DNA of 64,000 bases, from positions 1,506,001-1,570,000 of the forward strand of contig NZ_CP054699.1 in NCBI RefSeq assembly GCF_022558445.1, given 5' to 3'. This DNA is from Candidatus Contubernalis alkalaceticus. Its GTDB lineage: Bacteria; Bacillota; Dethiobacteria; SKNC01. Every line of letters begins with the position of its first letter. The stretch's first letter is position 1. The notes beneath the pieces were generated by a model, which had not been told where the DNA came from, ran no database searches, and was given only the letters and a program-made list of their open reading frames with translations. Of this stretch, positions 1 to 8,167 are shown one piece after another. The position numbers were made by a program, and so were the translations under genes.

Positions 1-140
1 CAGTATTATTGAAGCTTAAATTCTTTATATGAAATAGAGAACAGATAAATTTGATATTCGTTCTAGGAGATTTAAGTAGTTCAATTTTGTAAATAGTATT
101 ATAATGATAGAAAAATACAGATAAAAGGTGGTATCTGCTT

Positions 141-299
141 ATGCAAAAATATATTTGTATGGTCTGCAGTTATATTTATGATCCAGAAATAGCTGATCCG
201 GACCGGGGAGTAGACCCAATTACAATTTTTGATGACCTTCCGGAAGAATGGTGCTGCCCTATATGTGGAGCTGAACATTTTGATTTTCAAGAGTTGTAG
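141..299 (+). CDS. Rubredoxin
   Basis: A 52-residue one-iron electron carrier of the cytoplasm. The iron site is visible as C6-x2-C9 near the N terminus and C39-P-I-C42 near the C terminus, with an extra C38 beside the second pair. The aromatic/acidic core (YIYDP, DDLPEEW) is typical of rubredoxins, and the length matches the family. The ATG follows an AAAGGTGGT ribosome-binding stretch by about nine bases. In anaerobes such proteins pass electrons to rubrerythrin-type peroxidases or superoxide reductase. No such partner is adjacent; the next gene is a peptidase. Two more rubredoxins lie at 11.8-12.2 kb. Confidence 0.93.
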   Translation: MQKYICMVCSYIYDPEIADPDRGVDPITIFDDLPEEWCCPICGAEHFDFQEL

Positions 300-353
300 T
301 AGAAGAAGAAATAGAAGAAAGCTTATTTTAATTTTCAGGGGGTTAATGCAGTA

Positions 354-1304
354 ATGTCTGGTGGTTTAACGGAAATACCCGGAATTAAAGTTGGTGTATG
401 TCACGACAGGGATGCTGCCACCGGCGTGACAGTTATTTTAGTGGAAGAAGGCGCTGGCGCCGGAGTGGAGGTCAGGGGATCGGCACCTGGAACCAGAGAA
501 ACGGATCTGCTTCAGCCGGGGAGATTGGTGGAGGAAGTACAGGCGTTGGTCTTGGCCGGAGGCAGTATTTATGGTTTAGACGCTGCTTCTGGAGTTGTCC
601 GTTACCTGGAAGAGGGAGGATTCGGTTATTCTATCAGTCCATTAAAAATACCAATTGTCCCAGCAGCCATCCTTTTTGATCTTTTTATCGGAAGCAGTAG
701 TGTTCGTCCTGATGCTCAAATGGGTTATCAGGCCTGTCTAAATGCTTCCTCTGGACCGGTTCCCGAGGGGTCGGTGGGAGCGGGAACCGGAGCTACTGTG
801 GGTAAATTTTATGGACCTCTGCAGGCAGTAAAATCTGGACAGGGTTCTGCCTCCCGTCATCGGGGTAAGGTAGTGACGGCCGCTCTGGTAGTGGTAAATG
901 CCTTGGGGGATGTTTATGACAGCAGTGGCCTACTGCTGGCCGGACCTCGCAACCCGGAAACAGGAGTGATGGAGAAAACGATTGATCTGTTTTTTGGTGG
1001 AAATCCCCAGGGCTTTTCTGGTAATACTACCCTGGGAGTAGTGGCAACTAATGCTAAATTGTCCAAAGAGGCCCTGGGAAAAGTTGCACAAATGGCTCAT
1101 GATGGATTGGCCAGGTCAATTTGGCCGGTTCATACCATGTGGGATGGCGATACAATTTTTAGTCTTTCAGCAGGGGAAGAAGAAGCAGACCCAAACCTTG
1201 TGGGTATTATGGCTGCAGAAGCGTTGGCAGAAGCTTCTGCCAGAGCGGTGTTGAAAGCCCAGTCATTAGCAGGTATACCTTGTCGGGCAGAATTGTTAAA
1301 ATAA
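354..1304 (+). CDS. P1 family (DmpA/S58-type) peptidase
   Basis: A 316-residue protein of the P1/DmpA family, known for aminopeptidase or D-esterase activity after self-cleavage into two chains. The N-terminal part has the family blocks TEIPGIKVG, a Gly-rich region, and LAGGSIYGLDAASG. The conserved GNTTLGVVATNA segment contains the probable autocleavage point, Asn224-Thr225, which would make Thr225 the N-terminal nucleophile; that is inferred from the family mechanism. There is no signal peptide, so it is probably cytoplasmic. The ATG follows a CAGGGGG site. The small gene at 1320 starts 15 bases downstream and may be co-transcribed. The natural substrate cannot be told from sequence. Confidence 0.9.
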   Translation: MSGGLTEIPGIKVGVCHDRDAATGVTVILVEEGAGAGVEVRGSAPGTRETDLLQPGRLVEEVQALVLAGGSIYGLDAASGVVRYLEEGGFGYSISPLKIPIVPAAILFDLFIGSSSVRPDAQMGYQACLNASSGPVPEGSVGAGTGATVGKFYGPLQAVKSGQGSASRHRGKVVTAALVVVNALGDVYDSSGLLLAGPRNPETGVMEKTIDLFFGGNPQGFSGNTTLGVVATNAKLSKEALGKVAQMAHDGLARSIWPVHTMWDGDTIFSLSAGEEEADPNLVGIMAAEALAEASARAVLKAQSLAGIPCRAELLK

Positions 1305-1319
1305 AGGAGTAATCCTAAT

Positions 1320-1493
1320 ATGGATTCGCATAAGGATACTATTAAATTTCTAGGCACCGGAGGAGCCCGTTTTGTGTTAAAGAATAAACCCTGGAAACTG
1401 GCAGAACAGTTATCTTTAGAAACGGGAGTGCAGGTAATTGCTGCCCATGATGGAATGACTTTAAATATCCATGACTACTTAAAAACAAGGTAG
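1320..1493 (+). CDS. Small protein of unknown function
   Basis: A 57-residue ORF with an ATG 10 bases after a clear AAAGGAG site, 15 bases downstream of the peptidase gene and probably in its transcript. The N-terminal segment IKFLGTGGARFVL resembles the first beta-strand and turn of metallo-beta-lactamase-fold hydrolases (GTGGARF), but none of the later HxHxDH metal motif is present. It is either an independent small protein or a remnant of an MBL gene. Its stop codon lies inside a hairpin that appears to end the convergent gene. Confidence 0.6.
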   Translation: MDSHKDTIKFLGTGGARFVLKNKPWKLAEQLSLETGVQVIAAHDGMTLNIHDYLKTR

Positions 1494-1512
1494 CACCTTA
1501 AGCGGTGCTACC
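1481..1512 (-). terminator. Intrinsic terminator of the convergent small gene
   Basis: On the minus strand a 9-bp perfect stem (GGTAGCACC / GGTGCTACC, 6-base loop) is followed by TTGTTTTT. It ends transcription from 1693. It also overlaps the stop codon of the plus-strand gene at 1320-1493, so the two genes are tightly convergent. Confidence 0.75.
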
Positions 1513-1525
1513 TGGGAGATTATTA

Positions 1526-1693
1526 TTAATGGCGAAGCTTTTGCCTCAGCATATCCGCGCCGCCCAACACTATGTGGGCCAGGCCGAAACCGACTACTCC
1601 AGCCTTAGTTTTTCCACGAAGCAGGGTTGCTCCGATACCCGTAACCAGCAAACCTAAGCCACCTACCAGCATACTGGTATTGTTTCTTTTCAA
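1526..1693 (-). CDS. Small Gly-rich membrane protein
   Basis: A 55-residue protein starting at a TTG placed correctly after a GGGAGGTG site, so an ATG-only search would miss it. After the short polar start MKRNNTS there is a hydrophobic, glycine-rich helix (MLVGGLGLLVTGIG), a basic turn (LLRGKTK), and a second weakly hydrophobic helix (GVVGFGLAHIVLGG). The end is basic. It looks like a two-helix membrane protein. Similar short proteins occur in spore-forming Firmicutes, but I assign no function. Its own terminator follows directly. Confidence 0.7.
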   Translation of the reverse strand: MKRNNTSMLVGGLGLLVTGIGATLLRGKTKAGVVGFGLAHIVLGGADMLRQKLRH

Positions 1694-1895
1694 AGAAAAC
1701 ACCTCCCATAATAGTTTTGCCCGGCAGATTAAAAATAAACCGGTAGTTTATAGTAAATATGACTAATATATGTATTGGTCTTTTGGCAACTGTTAAAAAA
1801 TAAAAAAGTAAAAGTGACATTAAAATATAAGTTAGTATAAAAAAAAGCTTTTTAGGCTATCTTTTTATTATAAAAACAAAAAATGAGGTGTTTTT

Positions 1896-2399
1896 TTGCT
1901 GGCAGTAAGAGTAAATATGACAAAAGAAATGTTAAATGACTCTAAGTTTTTCCTTAAGATGGCCAGAAAGTCCCCGGAAGACCGGGAGATGAGCAGGCGA
2001 TATCTAAGAGCCTCTCTTCTGTACGTATGTATAGCGGTTGAGGGTTATGTAAATAACTTCATCCTTGATTATGTAGAAAAGAATAAGGATTCTTTGGAAA
2101 AGGATATAGAAAAATACTTAACATCTGAAATATCCATTCACACAAAATTGACGGTTGGTTTGAAAATTATTACCGGAGACAGCTTAAAAAATAAAAAAGA
2201 GCCATATAGAACTTTTAAAGAAATGAACTACATGCGAAACAAGATTGTTCATTACAGCAGTGATGAGCAGGGGGAAGAAGTTTATGAGCAGCTTACCCTG
2301 GAAACAGTAGAAAAAGCTATAAAAAATGCCAAGGACATGATAATAGGGATTCATCAATTGGAGGGTAGTGACTATCCATTGTGGGTTCGAGAGATTTAA
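1896..2399 (+). CDS. HEPN-like domain protein
   Basis: A 167-residue, mostly alpha-helical protein. The central segment YMRNKIVHY contains R114-x4-H119, the R-N-x3-H signature of HEPN-domain ribonucleases and nucleic-acid-binding proteins. The surrounding helices (RRYLRASLLYVCIAVEGYVNN, then FKEMNYMRNK) also fit that fold. HEPN proteins usually work as toxins paired with an MNT nucleotidyltransferase or as stress RNases. No MNT-like partner is beside it, so it is an orphan or a non-toxic relative. The TTG start is chosen because GAGGTG lies five bases upstream; an ATG at 1917 is the alternative. Confidence 0.6.
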   Translation: MLAVRVNMTKEMLNDSKFFLKMARKSPEDREMSRRYLRASLLYVCIAVEGYVNNFILDYVEKNKDSLEKDIEKYLTSEISIHTKLTVGLKIITGDSLKNKKEPYRTFKEMNYMRNKIVHYSSDEQGEEVYEQLTLETVEKAIKNAKDMIIGIHQLEGSDYPLWVREI

Positions 2400-2502
2400 A
2401 ATATTATTTAAAATCTAATCCTCTTAATCTTTAAGCAGGATTTAAAAACCTGCTGTAGAAATAATATGGAAATATATAAATAAGAGGAAGGTTTTTAAAA
2501 AT

Positions 2503-3291
2503 ATGATTATTGATTTCCATACCCACTGTTTTCCTGATGATATGGCTATCAAAGTAGTACCTCATCTTGCGAAGGCAGCAGGAATTAAGCCTTTTTTAAA
2601 TGGCACCCTAACTGGTTTGAAAGAATCAATGAAAGTGGCAGGGATAGACTTCTGTGTAATACAAAACATTGCTACTAAACCCAGTCAGACGCCTATTATT
2701 AATGATTGGGCAGCTAAAGTACAGGGTAATGGGATTATTTCTTTTGGGTCTATTCATCCGGATTATCCCCACTGGGAAGATGAGCTAATCCGAATTAAAG
2801 ACTTTGGGATTAAAGGCTTAAAATTTCATCCGGATTATCAGAGATTCTTTATTGATGATGAAAAAATGTTTAAACTATACGAAAGAATATTTGAGCTGGA
2901 TTTAATTGTTCTTTTTCATGCTGGATTGGATATTGGGCTGGATCCTCCTTATCACTGCACTCCCGATAGATTGTTAAAGATTATGGAGATGTTTCCCGGA
3001 GGGAAAATTGTAGCAGCCCATATGGGAGGTTATGATTACTGGGATCAAGTGGAATGTCTTTTGGTAGGGAAAGATATTTATATTGATACCTCATATAGCT
3101 TTAATGATTTAGGCCCTGAAAAAATGTTAAGGTTGATTGAGCTTCATGGCACTGATAAGGTATTGTTTGCCACCGACTCTCCCTGGACGGAACAACAGGT
3201 GGAAGCAACAAATATTACCAACCTTAAGCTCACCATTCAAGATAAAAAGAAAATTATGGGGGAAAACGCTGCAAAGTTATTAAGTATATAA
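2503..3291 (+). CDS. Amidohydrolase-family metal-dependent hydrolase
   Basis: A 262-residue TIM-barrel hydrolase of the amidohydrolase-2 group. The first metal-binding strand reads DFHTHCF (H6 and H8). Further metal and active-site strands are visible as GLKFHPDYQRF, VLFHAGLD, VAAHMGG and LFATDSPW, the last holding the conserved Asp. The length fits the smaller family members. It is a single-gene unit: an intrinsic terminator follows and no neighbouring enzyme suggests a substrate. The substrate is therefore unassigned; related proteins act as decarboxylases, lactonases or amidases. Confidence 0.87.
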   Translation: MIIDFHTHCFPDDMAIKVVPHLAKAAGIKPFLNGTLTGLKESMKVAGIDFCVIQNIATKPSQTPIINDWAAKVQGNGIISFGSIHPDYPHWEDELIRIKDFGIKGLKFHPDYQRFFIDDEKMFKLYERIFELDLIVLFHAGLDIGLDPPYHCTPDRLLKIMEMFPGGKIVAAHMGGYDYWDQVECLLVGKDIYIDTSYSFNDLGPEKMLRLIELHGTDKVLFATDSPWTEQQVEATNITNLKLTIQDKKKIMGENAAKLLSI

Positions 3292-3312
3292 AAACATTTT
3301 TAACTTAATTGG

Positions 3313-3342
3313 AAAATAGAGGTGTTAACCTCTATTTTTTTT
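3313..3342 (+). terminator. Intrinsic terminator after the amidohydrolase
   Basis: A perfect stem AAATAGAGGT / ACCTCTATTT with a GTTA loop is followed by a run of T residues. It isolates the amidohydrolase gene from the Hsp20 pair. Confidence 0.85.
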
Positions 3343-3424
3343 GTATAATATTTGAGCCCAAAGACATAATAAAAATGGGTGAAAGCAAAATAATTACAAT
3401 AACTATATTATCAGGAGGTAAAAA

Positions 3425-4105
3425 ATGTATATTACAAACACTAATCCATGGCAGAGCAGCAGTTTCCCAACACAATCTTTTCTTCCCCTTCAATCTGCAT
3501 TCTCTTCGATCCAACCATGGCAGACCAGTTCCTTTGTTCAAGCTTATCCAAATTCCCAGTTCAGCCCTCAGGCACAGGGATATAATGTTCCACTGCAGAC
3601 CGGCGCAGTAAGTATTACTCCCTGGAGCAACAGTTTTCAAATGGGGGGCATCATTCCTCAGGTACCCATCAGCTATGCTTCATTTAATCCCAACATTGGT
3701 TGGCAGCAGGGCTCAAATGCTATGATGGGTCAGATTAATCCCCAAATTAGCAGCTCTATGATGCATCAGCAAATGGGTATTAGTTCAGGAATCAGGTCTT
3801 CATCTGGTATGGCTCAGCCCAGAGTAGAACTGGCTGAAACCAACAGTGACGTAATTGTTACTGCTGAACTGCCTAATGTTGATCCCAACAATATCTACCT
3901 TACAGTAACCGATGATTCACTGAGCATTTCTGCTCTGTCACAAATGAGTGGAATGAGCAGTAGCCTTCACAGGACCGTTGCTCTACCCACCAGCGTAAAA
4001 TCGGAGCATCTTGATGTCAGTTATTCAAATGGTACTTTAGAGTGCCGTCTTCCCAAGTCAGATTTTTCAGCCCGAAGAAGGGTTAAAGTAAACGTTACCG
4101 GCTAA
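3425..4105 (+). CDS. Hsp20/alpha-crystallin protein with long Gln/Ser/Pro-rich N-terminal region
   Basis: A 226-residue small heat-shock protein. The C-terminal ~90 residues form the alpha-crystallin beta-sandwich (PRVELAETNSDVIVTAELPNV, then RTVALPTSV, then NGTLECRLPKS). The N-terminal ~135 residues are unusually long and low in complexity, rich in Gln, Ser, Asn, Pro, Met and Trp, with repeated PWQ/PW motifs. N-terminal regions of this family drive oligomer assembly and client binding. ATG follows AGGAGGTAAAAA. A second Hsp20 gene lies 49 bases downstream, so the two are probably one operon and may form mixed oligomers. Confidence 0.88.
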   Translation: MYITNTNPWQSSSFPTQSFLPLQSAFSSIQPWQTSSFVQAYPNSQFSPQAQGYNVPLQTGAVSITPWSNSFQMGGIIPQVPISYASFNPNIGWQQGSNAMMGQINPQISSSMMHQQMGISSGIRSSSGMAQPRVELAETNSDVIVTAELPNVDPNNIYLTVTDDSLSISALSQMSGMSSSLHRTVALPTSVKSEHLDVSYSNGTLECRLPKSDFSARRRVKVNVTG

Positions 4106-4154
4106 ATAACAAGTTTTGCTTTCACCCAATTTACTTAAAAGAGGATGTGATATT

Positions 4155-4613
4155 ATGTACCACATACAGGGTTATCCACCTTATCATCAATTTTTGGGTC
4201 AAGAAGGGTCGGTTCCCCGAATGGAAACACAGATCCCCTCCATTGATGTGATAGAGACAAAAGGGGAGGTCATCTACATAATTGATGTGCCTGGAGCTGA
4301 TTCTAACATGATAAACGTAGATATAAATAACGATACTCTTATGGTAGAAGGAACGGTTGATTATGGCTTGGGCACAGAAGAAATAAACTATTTATATAGG
4401 GAAAGACATCATAACAGCAGTTACAAGCGTATCATGTTTATTCCTCCTGAAGTTCAAAAAGAGCAGGCCCAGGCAAATGTAGCTAATGGTATATTAACAG
4501 TAAGATTTCCTAAAATTAATGAAGGAAGACGTTTAAACATTAATCAGCACCATCAGTCCCAGCCTCAGTCAAGCCAACAGATGGCATATCAGCAGCATAA
4601 TAATTATTCTTAA
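4155..4613 (+). CDS. Hsp20/alpha-crystallin protein
   Basis: A 152-residue holdase chaperone. The alpha-crystallin domain occupies about residues 25-130 (PSIDVIETKGEVIYIIDVPG, then VANGILTVRFPK). The C-terminal tail is rich in Gln, His and Ser (HHQSQPQSSQQ). The ATG at 4155 is chosen because GAGGATGTGA precedes it. The frame is open upstream to a TTG at 4116, but that start has no good ribosome-binding site. It is the second gene of the Hsp20 pair. Confidence 0.88.
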   Translation: MYHIQGYPPYHQFLGQEGSVPRMETQIPSIDVIETKGEVIYIIDVPGADSNMINVDINNDTLMVEGTVDYGLGTEEINYLYRERHHNSSYKRIMFIPPEVQKEQAQANVANGILTVRFPKINEGRRLNINQHHQSQPQSSQQMAYQQHNNYS

Positions 4614-4705
4614 AACACAAACACACACATATATATAGCTGCTGATTGGAACTTCCTATGTCTTAAGGTTCATAACCTGAGTAGTTACCTTTTTATAAGT
4701 AATTT

Positions 4706-4741
4706 GAGTAAAACCAGGTAATTAATTACCTGGTTTTACTC
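4706..4741. terminator. 36-bp perfect palindrome, probable bidirectional terminator
   Basis: The sequence from 4706 to 4741 equals its own reverse complement (arms GAGTAAAACCAGGTAATT). The stem is flanked symmetrically by A4 and T4, so it can act as a weak intrinsic terminator in both directions between the Hsp20 operon and the convergent minus-strand genes. Confidence 0.6.
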
Positions 4742-4945
4742 ATGGGAACTGCTCCAGTCCTGTTCATTGACTATGGTAATGCTATTTTCTGAGTTGAGGT
4801 TTGGAAGAGAATTTTCAATTTCAGTATAGATTGATGGGACAAAGCTGGTGGTGTTATTTAATTTTCGATAACGGGTAATATTTTTGGAAAGGAGAGGAGC
4901 CAGTCGTTGATTGGTTTTCTTTTTTTTTACAGATATAAGAACCAC
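4736..4945 (-). CDS. Possible small protein downstream of the SDH-type protease
   Basis: A 69-residue open frame just after the protease gene. It is basic at the N terminus (VKKKKTNQRLAPLLSK) and polar and acidic towards the C terminus. I recognise no family. The start is doubtful: the only standard in-frame start, GTG, overlaps the AAAAGGAG ribosome-binding stretch, and a well-spaced start would have to be ATA. Its stop lies in the 36-bp palindrome. It could be a real coupled gene or chance reading frame. Confidence 0.3.
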   Translation of the reverse strand: MVLISVKKKKTNQRLAPLLSKNITRYRKLNNTTSFVPSIYTEIENSLPNLNSENSITIVNEQDWSSSHE

Positions 4946-4950
4946 TCCTT

Positions 4951-5952
4951 TTAATTATTATACAATCTCCACCCCTGGCGGAGCATTTCAAACTTAATTT
5001 GAGCATTATCATGTTTGGGACGGGTATGGCGGGTAACTCTTCCCTCAAAAATAAAGGCGTGCTGTTGTTCGATGCTTTCAATAATTCCGCCGGTAGCTTC
5101 AAAATCTACCTGTTGTTCGTGTTCTTTCATTAGGACTGCAGGATTAAATGGTTCAGAAAGTTGTAATTCATTTTCATAGTTTTCATAAAGAGTCCAGGCT
5201 AAAGATTCAAGTTTTTCATTAGGTTCGACAACGTGAAGTTTTATATATTTTTGTGCTTCGTATCGGGAGATCATGTGATTATGGGCATAAAGTTTTTCCG
5301 TCAGGTTGTCAATGATCTCTTTGATGTGTTCAGGGGATCTTTCCCGGGAGTGCAGTTCCAATAGCTTTTCAGCTAGAGAACGGATTAAAGAATAATTTCG
5401 ATGTACGTTTCCCAGGGCCAAAGGGTGAACCTTTTTGGACAGTCTTAAAAAAATTTGAGCCATATGTTCGTCTTCTTTAATTAATGCTTTTTCTCGAGCC
5501 AGGTTCAGAAATGATGAGACATCCTCTACACTGACCGGAATTTTAGCCGTTTTATTATAGGGGTCTTCCGGGTTAAAAGCATTGGCAACACTGGGGTCGA
5601 TAGGACTTAGTTCACTCATTTTACCCATAATAATATCGTCTGCACCCAGGCAGATTAAAGTTCCTGCACTGTAACCGCGAAAGGGAAGAAGAACAGAAAA
5701 ATGGCTGCAATATTCCCTAATCAAGTTTACCAATCTCCAAGGGGTCAACACATCTCCCCCCCGGGTGTAAAGAAAAAGGCAAAGATTTTTCTGATGTTTT
5801 AATTTTTCTAAATGTTGGTAAAAAATTCTTATTACATCCGGGGCAATCCTGGTGCTGAGATTTTCTCTATCTCCCGTTACATAACAGATTATAGAGGCGT
5901 TCAATTCTTCTTGGATTTGATTGATTAAATTTATTCTATTACTACGCTCCAT
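4951..5952 (-). CDS. SDH-family Clp-fold serine protease (SppA-like)
   Basis: A 333-residue protein with the crotonase/Clp-protease fold, of the serine dehydrogenase proteinase family. After a first strand (ASIICYVTGD) comes the oxyanion-hole region LYTRGGDVLTPWRLV. The nucleophile motif follows as GYSAGTLICLGAD, with Ser95 as the likely catalytic residue, then GKMSELSPIDPS. The C-terminal half is helical and probably regulatory or for assembly. No transmembrane helix or signal peptide is seen, unlike SppA. Members may handle membrane-derived peptides or misfolded proteins; the adjacent small heat-shock proteins are compatible with a protein-quality role, which is inference. Confidence 0.83.
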   Translation of the reverse strand: MERSNRINLINQIQEELNASIICYVTGDRENLSTRIAPDVIRIFYQHLEKLKHQKNLCLFLYTRGGDVLTPWRLVNLIREYCSHFSVLLPFRGYSAGTLICLGADDIIMGKMSELSPIDPSVANAFNPEDPYNKTAKIPVSVEDVSSFLNLAREKALIKEDEHMAQIFLRLSKKVHPLALGNVHRNYSLIRSLAEKLLELHSRERSPEHIKEIIDNLTEKLYAHNHMISRYEAQKYIKLHVVEPNEKLESLAWTLYENYENELQLSEPFNPAVLMKEHEQQVDFEATGGIIESIEQQHAFIFEGRVTRHTRPKHDNAQIKFEMLRQGWRLYNN

Positions 5953-6209
5953 GTTTTCACCTGCCTATCTCTATTATTCCCGGGATAAGTAGGTTTATAA
6001 CATTTTAGTCTTTTTACATAGCTTGAAAGTAAAATAACAAAATAATCTTATAATATTAAAAGAATATTATGATAATTAAAACTATTTTTTAGATTCTAAT
6101 TGTAGAAAGAATATCCAGGTGTTATAATTTTAAGATAATAGCGTTTGAGTTAGGATAAAAAGGTGATACTGTTAAAAAATTATACTTTATGGACCCGGGA
6201 GGAACAGAG

Positions 6210-8102
6210 ATGCCTTTGAAGAATAAGTATAAACTGCTAATTATTTTATTTATTATGGTTCCATCATTTGTTCTTATTGTATTGACAAATTTTTTTATGA
6301 AAAGGATGGCATACCTGGAAGCTTACGATAAAATGAATATTATGATGACCCGGACCAATGCTATTCATGAATACATAAACCAGGTGGCAAGGCCGGTTAT
6401 TTTTGAGTTGATGGATGAATACGAGGTCTCAGAAACTTATTTTCGGCCGGAAATCATGTCTTCAACGTATGCAGTTAGAGAAATCAATAAAATATTTAAT
6501 GAGAGAATTGATGAGAATTACTATTTTAAAGAAATAGCCGATTTCCCTAGAAATCCTGAAAATCAAGCAGATGATTATGAGAAAGAGATTTTACAATTAT
6601 TTAATCTGAGTTCAGATATTACGGTACATACGAGAGTTATGGAAAGAAATGGTGTAACCAACTTTGTGTACATAAAAAAAGGCGAAGTGCTTGAAGAAAA
6701 TTGTCTCAGATGCCACAGTGTTCCGGAGAAAGCTCCTCAAGGTTTACTGGATATTTATGGTGAGAACAGGGGTTTTCACAAGACAGTGGGAGAAATAGTT
6801 TCAGCTCAATCCGTAGCAATTCCCTTGTCTGAAGCCTATGCTACAGCCAACAGATTCAGCATGTTAATGGCAGTTATTGCCCTGATTGTAGTTTTTTTGG
6901 CTTCATTTATATTCTCAAGAGTTACAGAAACAGACATATTTCTAAGACTGGACCAGCTAAACCAGTATTTTTCCGGAATTTTAACAGGAAAGCAGAGAAT
7001 TGGAGAAAGATTTCTTAAAACAAAGAATGATGAACTAGGAGATCTTTTTAAAAATTTTAACCGAATGTCTCTAACTATTAAAAATTACGAAAATTTATTG
7101 GAGAAGGAAAGGGACAAGTTGAAGGAACAGGTAGATATAAAAACCCATGATCTGGAACAAAAATTTATTGAATTACAAAAACTGCATAAAGTAGCCAACT
7201 GCCTTGCTCAAGAAAAGAACGAACAAAGTGTTTATAGACTTACTCTTGAGGCAGTTGAAGAGATAATGGGTTATAGGTATTCTCTAATAAGCATCATGGA
7301 AGATAATAATGTTAGTGTAAAAATGTTTTCCTCCCACTTTGAATCAAATGACATTAATTGTCTGGTAGAACCTCTAGAATTAAAAGCTAATGAAACCTTT
7401 AATTCAGGAGAAACGACCATAAATTATTACAGCTCAACAGATCTTTTAAATAATAGATATAGAGTTTTAATTAATACTCCGTTAGAGAGTATAGGTGTGC
7501 TGCAAATTTTATTGTTAGAGGAGAGGGGATTTACCGATGATCAGGCATATATGATTGAGCTTACAGCTGGTTATGCCGGGGAAACTATAAAAAGAATTCG
7601 GATGGACAAGATACTTTGGGAACAGGCGGTTAAGGATGGTCTTACCGGGTTGTATAACCGTAACTTTTTTAATGAAGTGATCGTAAACGAAATATATCGT
7701 TCTGAGAGGGATAAAAAGGTTATCGGTTTAATAATGGTTGATATAAACCGTTTTAAAGAGGTGAATGATCGGTATGGTCATGTTACTGGAGATCTTATCC
7801 TTAAGGAGGTAGCAATTTTATTACAAGAAACTCTAAGAAAGAACGATTGGGTGGTTCGCTTCGGGGGAGATGAGTATTTAATAGTTTTACCTAATTGTAA
7901 ATCTGCCAAGGCGGTAAAGGATAAAATAGAAAAAGCCGTACAGGATTGGAACCATAATAATAATATTTTAGATTTTGATCTGACCTTGGCTATAGGAACC
8001 GCTCAATTTATTCCGGGTTCAAGTAAAAGGATTGAAGAGGTTTTAAAAATTGCGGATGAGAATATGTATATTGACAAAAAATTAAAATACCAGTCTAAAT
8101 GA
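6210..8102 (+). CDS. Membrane diguanylate cyclase with heme-motif sensor (DUF3365-HAMP-GAF-GGDEF)
   Basis: A 630-residue signalling protein. Order: TM1 (about 8-28), an extracytoplasmic sensor of Tll0287/DUF3365 type with one heme motif C165-L-R-C168-H169, TM2 (about 215-237), HAMP-like linker and coiled coil (240-330), GAF-like domain (330-465), and a C-terminal GGDEF domain. The signature reads GGDEY at 552-556 and is preceded, at the canonical five-residue spacing, by RKND, a complete RxxD inhibitory c-di-GMP site. It probably makes c-di-GMP in response to redox or a gas ligand at the heme; that role is inferred. ATG at 6210 is preferred because GGGAGGA lies six bases upstream; an ATG at 6189 lacks this. 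Confidence 0.87.
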   Translation: MPLKNKYKLLIILFIMVPSFVLIVLTNFFMKRMAYLEAYDKMNIMMTRTNAIHEYINQVARPVIFELMDEYEVSETYFRPEIMSSTYAVREINKIFNERIDENYYFKEIADFPRNPENQADDYEKEILQLFNLSSDITVHTRVMERNGVTNFVYIKKGEVLEENCLRCHSVPEKAPQGLLDIYGENRGFHKTVGEIVSAQSVAIPLSEAYATANRFSMLMAVIALIVVFLASFIFSRVTETDIFLRLDQLNQYFSGILTGKQRIGERFLKTKNDELGDLFKNFNRMSLTIKNYENLLEKERDKLKEQVDIKTHDLEQKFIELQKLHKVANCLAQEKNEQSVYRLTLEAVEEIMGYRYSLISIMEDNNVSVKMFSSHFESNDINCLVEPLELKANETFNSGETTINYYSSTDLLNNRYRVLINTPLESIGVLQILLLEERGFTDDQAYMIELTAGYAGETIKRIRMDKILWEQAVKDGLTGLYNRNFFNEVIVNEIYRSERDKKVIGLIMVDINRFKEVNDRYGHVTGDLILKEVAILLQETLRKNDWVVRFGGDEYLIVLPNCKSAKAVKDKIEKAVQDWNHNNNILDFDLTLAIGTAQFIPGSSKRIEEVLKIADENMYIDKKLKYQSK

Positions 8103-8167
8103 TGAGAATAAATGATAAAATAATATTTAGAGGTTTTATATGCCAAAATAGACAGGAGGAGAATAAG

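Noticed and set aside
2433-2455. AGCAGG / CCTGCT hairpin after the HEPN-like gene as a terminator
   Set aside because: No T run follows on either strand, so it was not listed as a terminator.
3332-3640. 102-residue minus-strand frame over the start of the Hsp20 gene
   Set aside because: It is a shadow of the Hsp20 frame and runs through a terminator; no ribosome-binding site.
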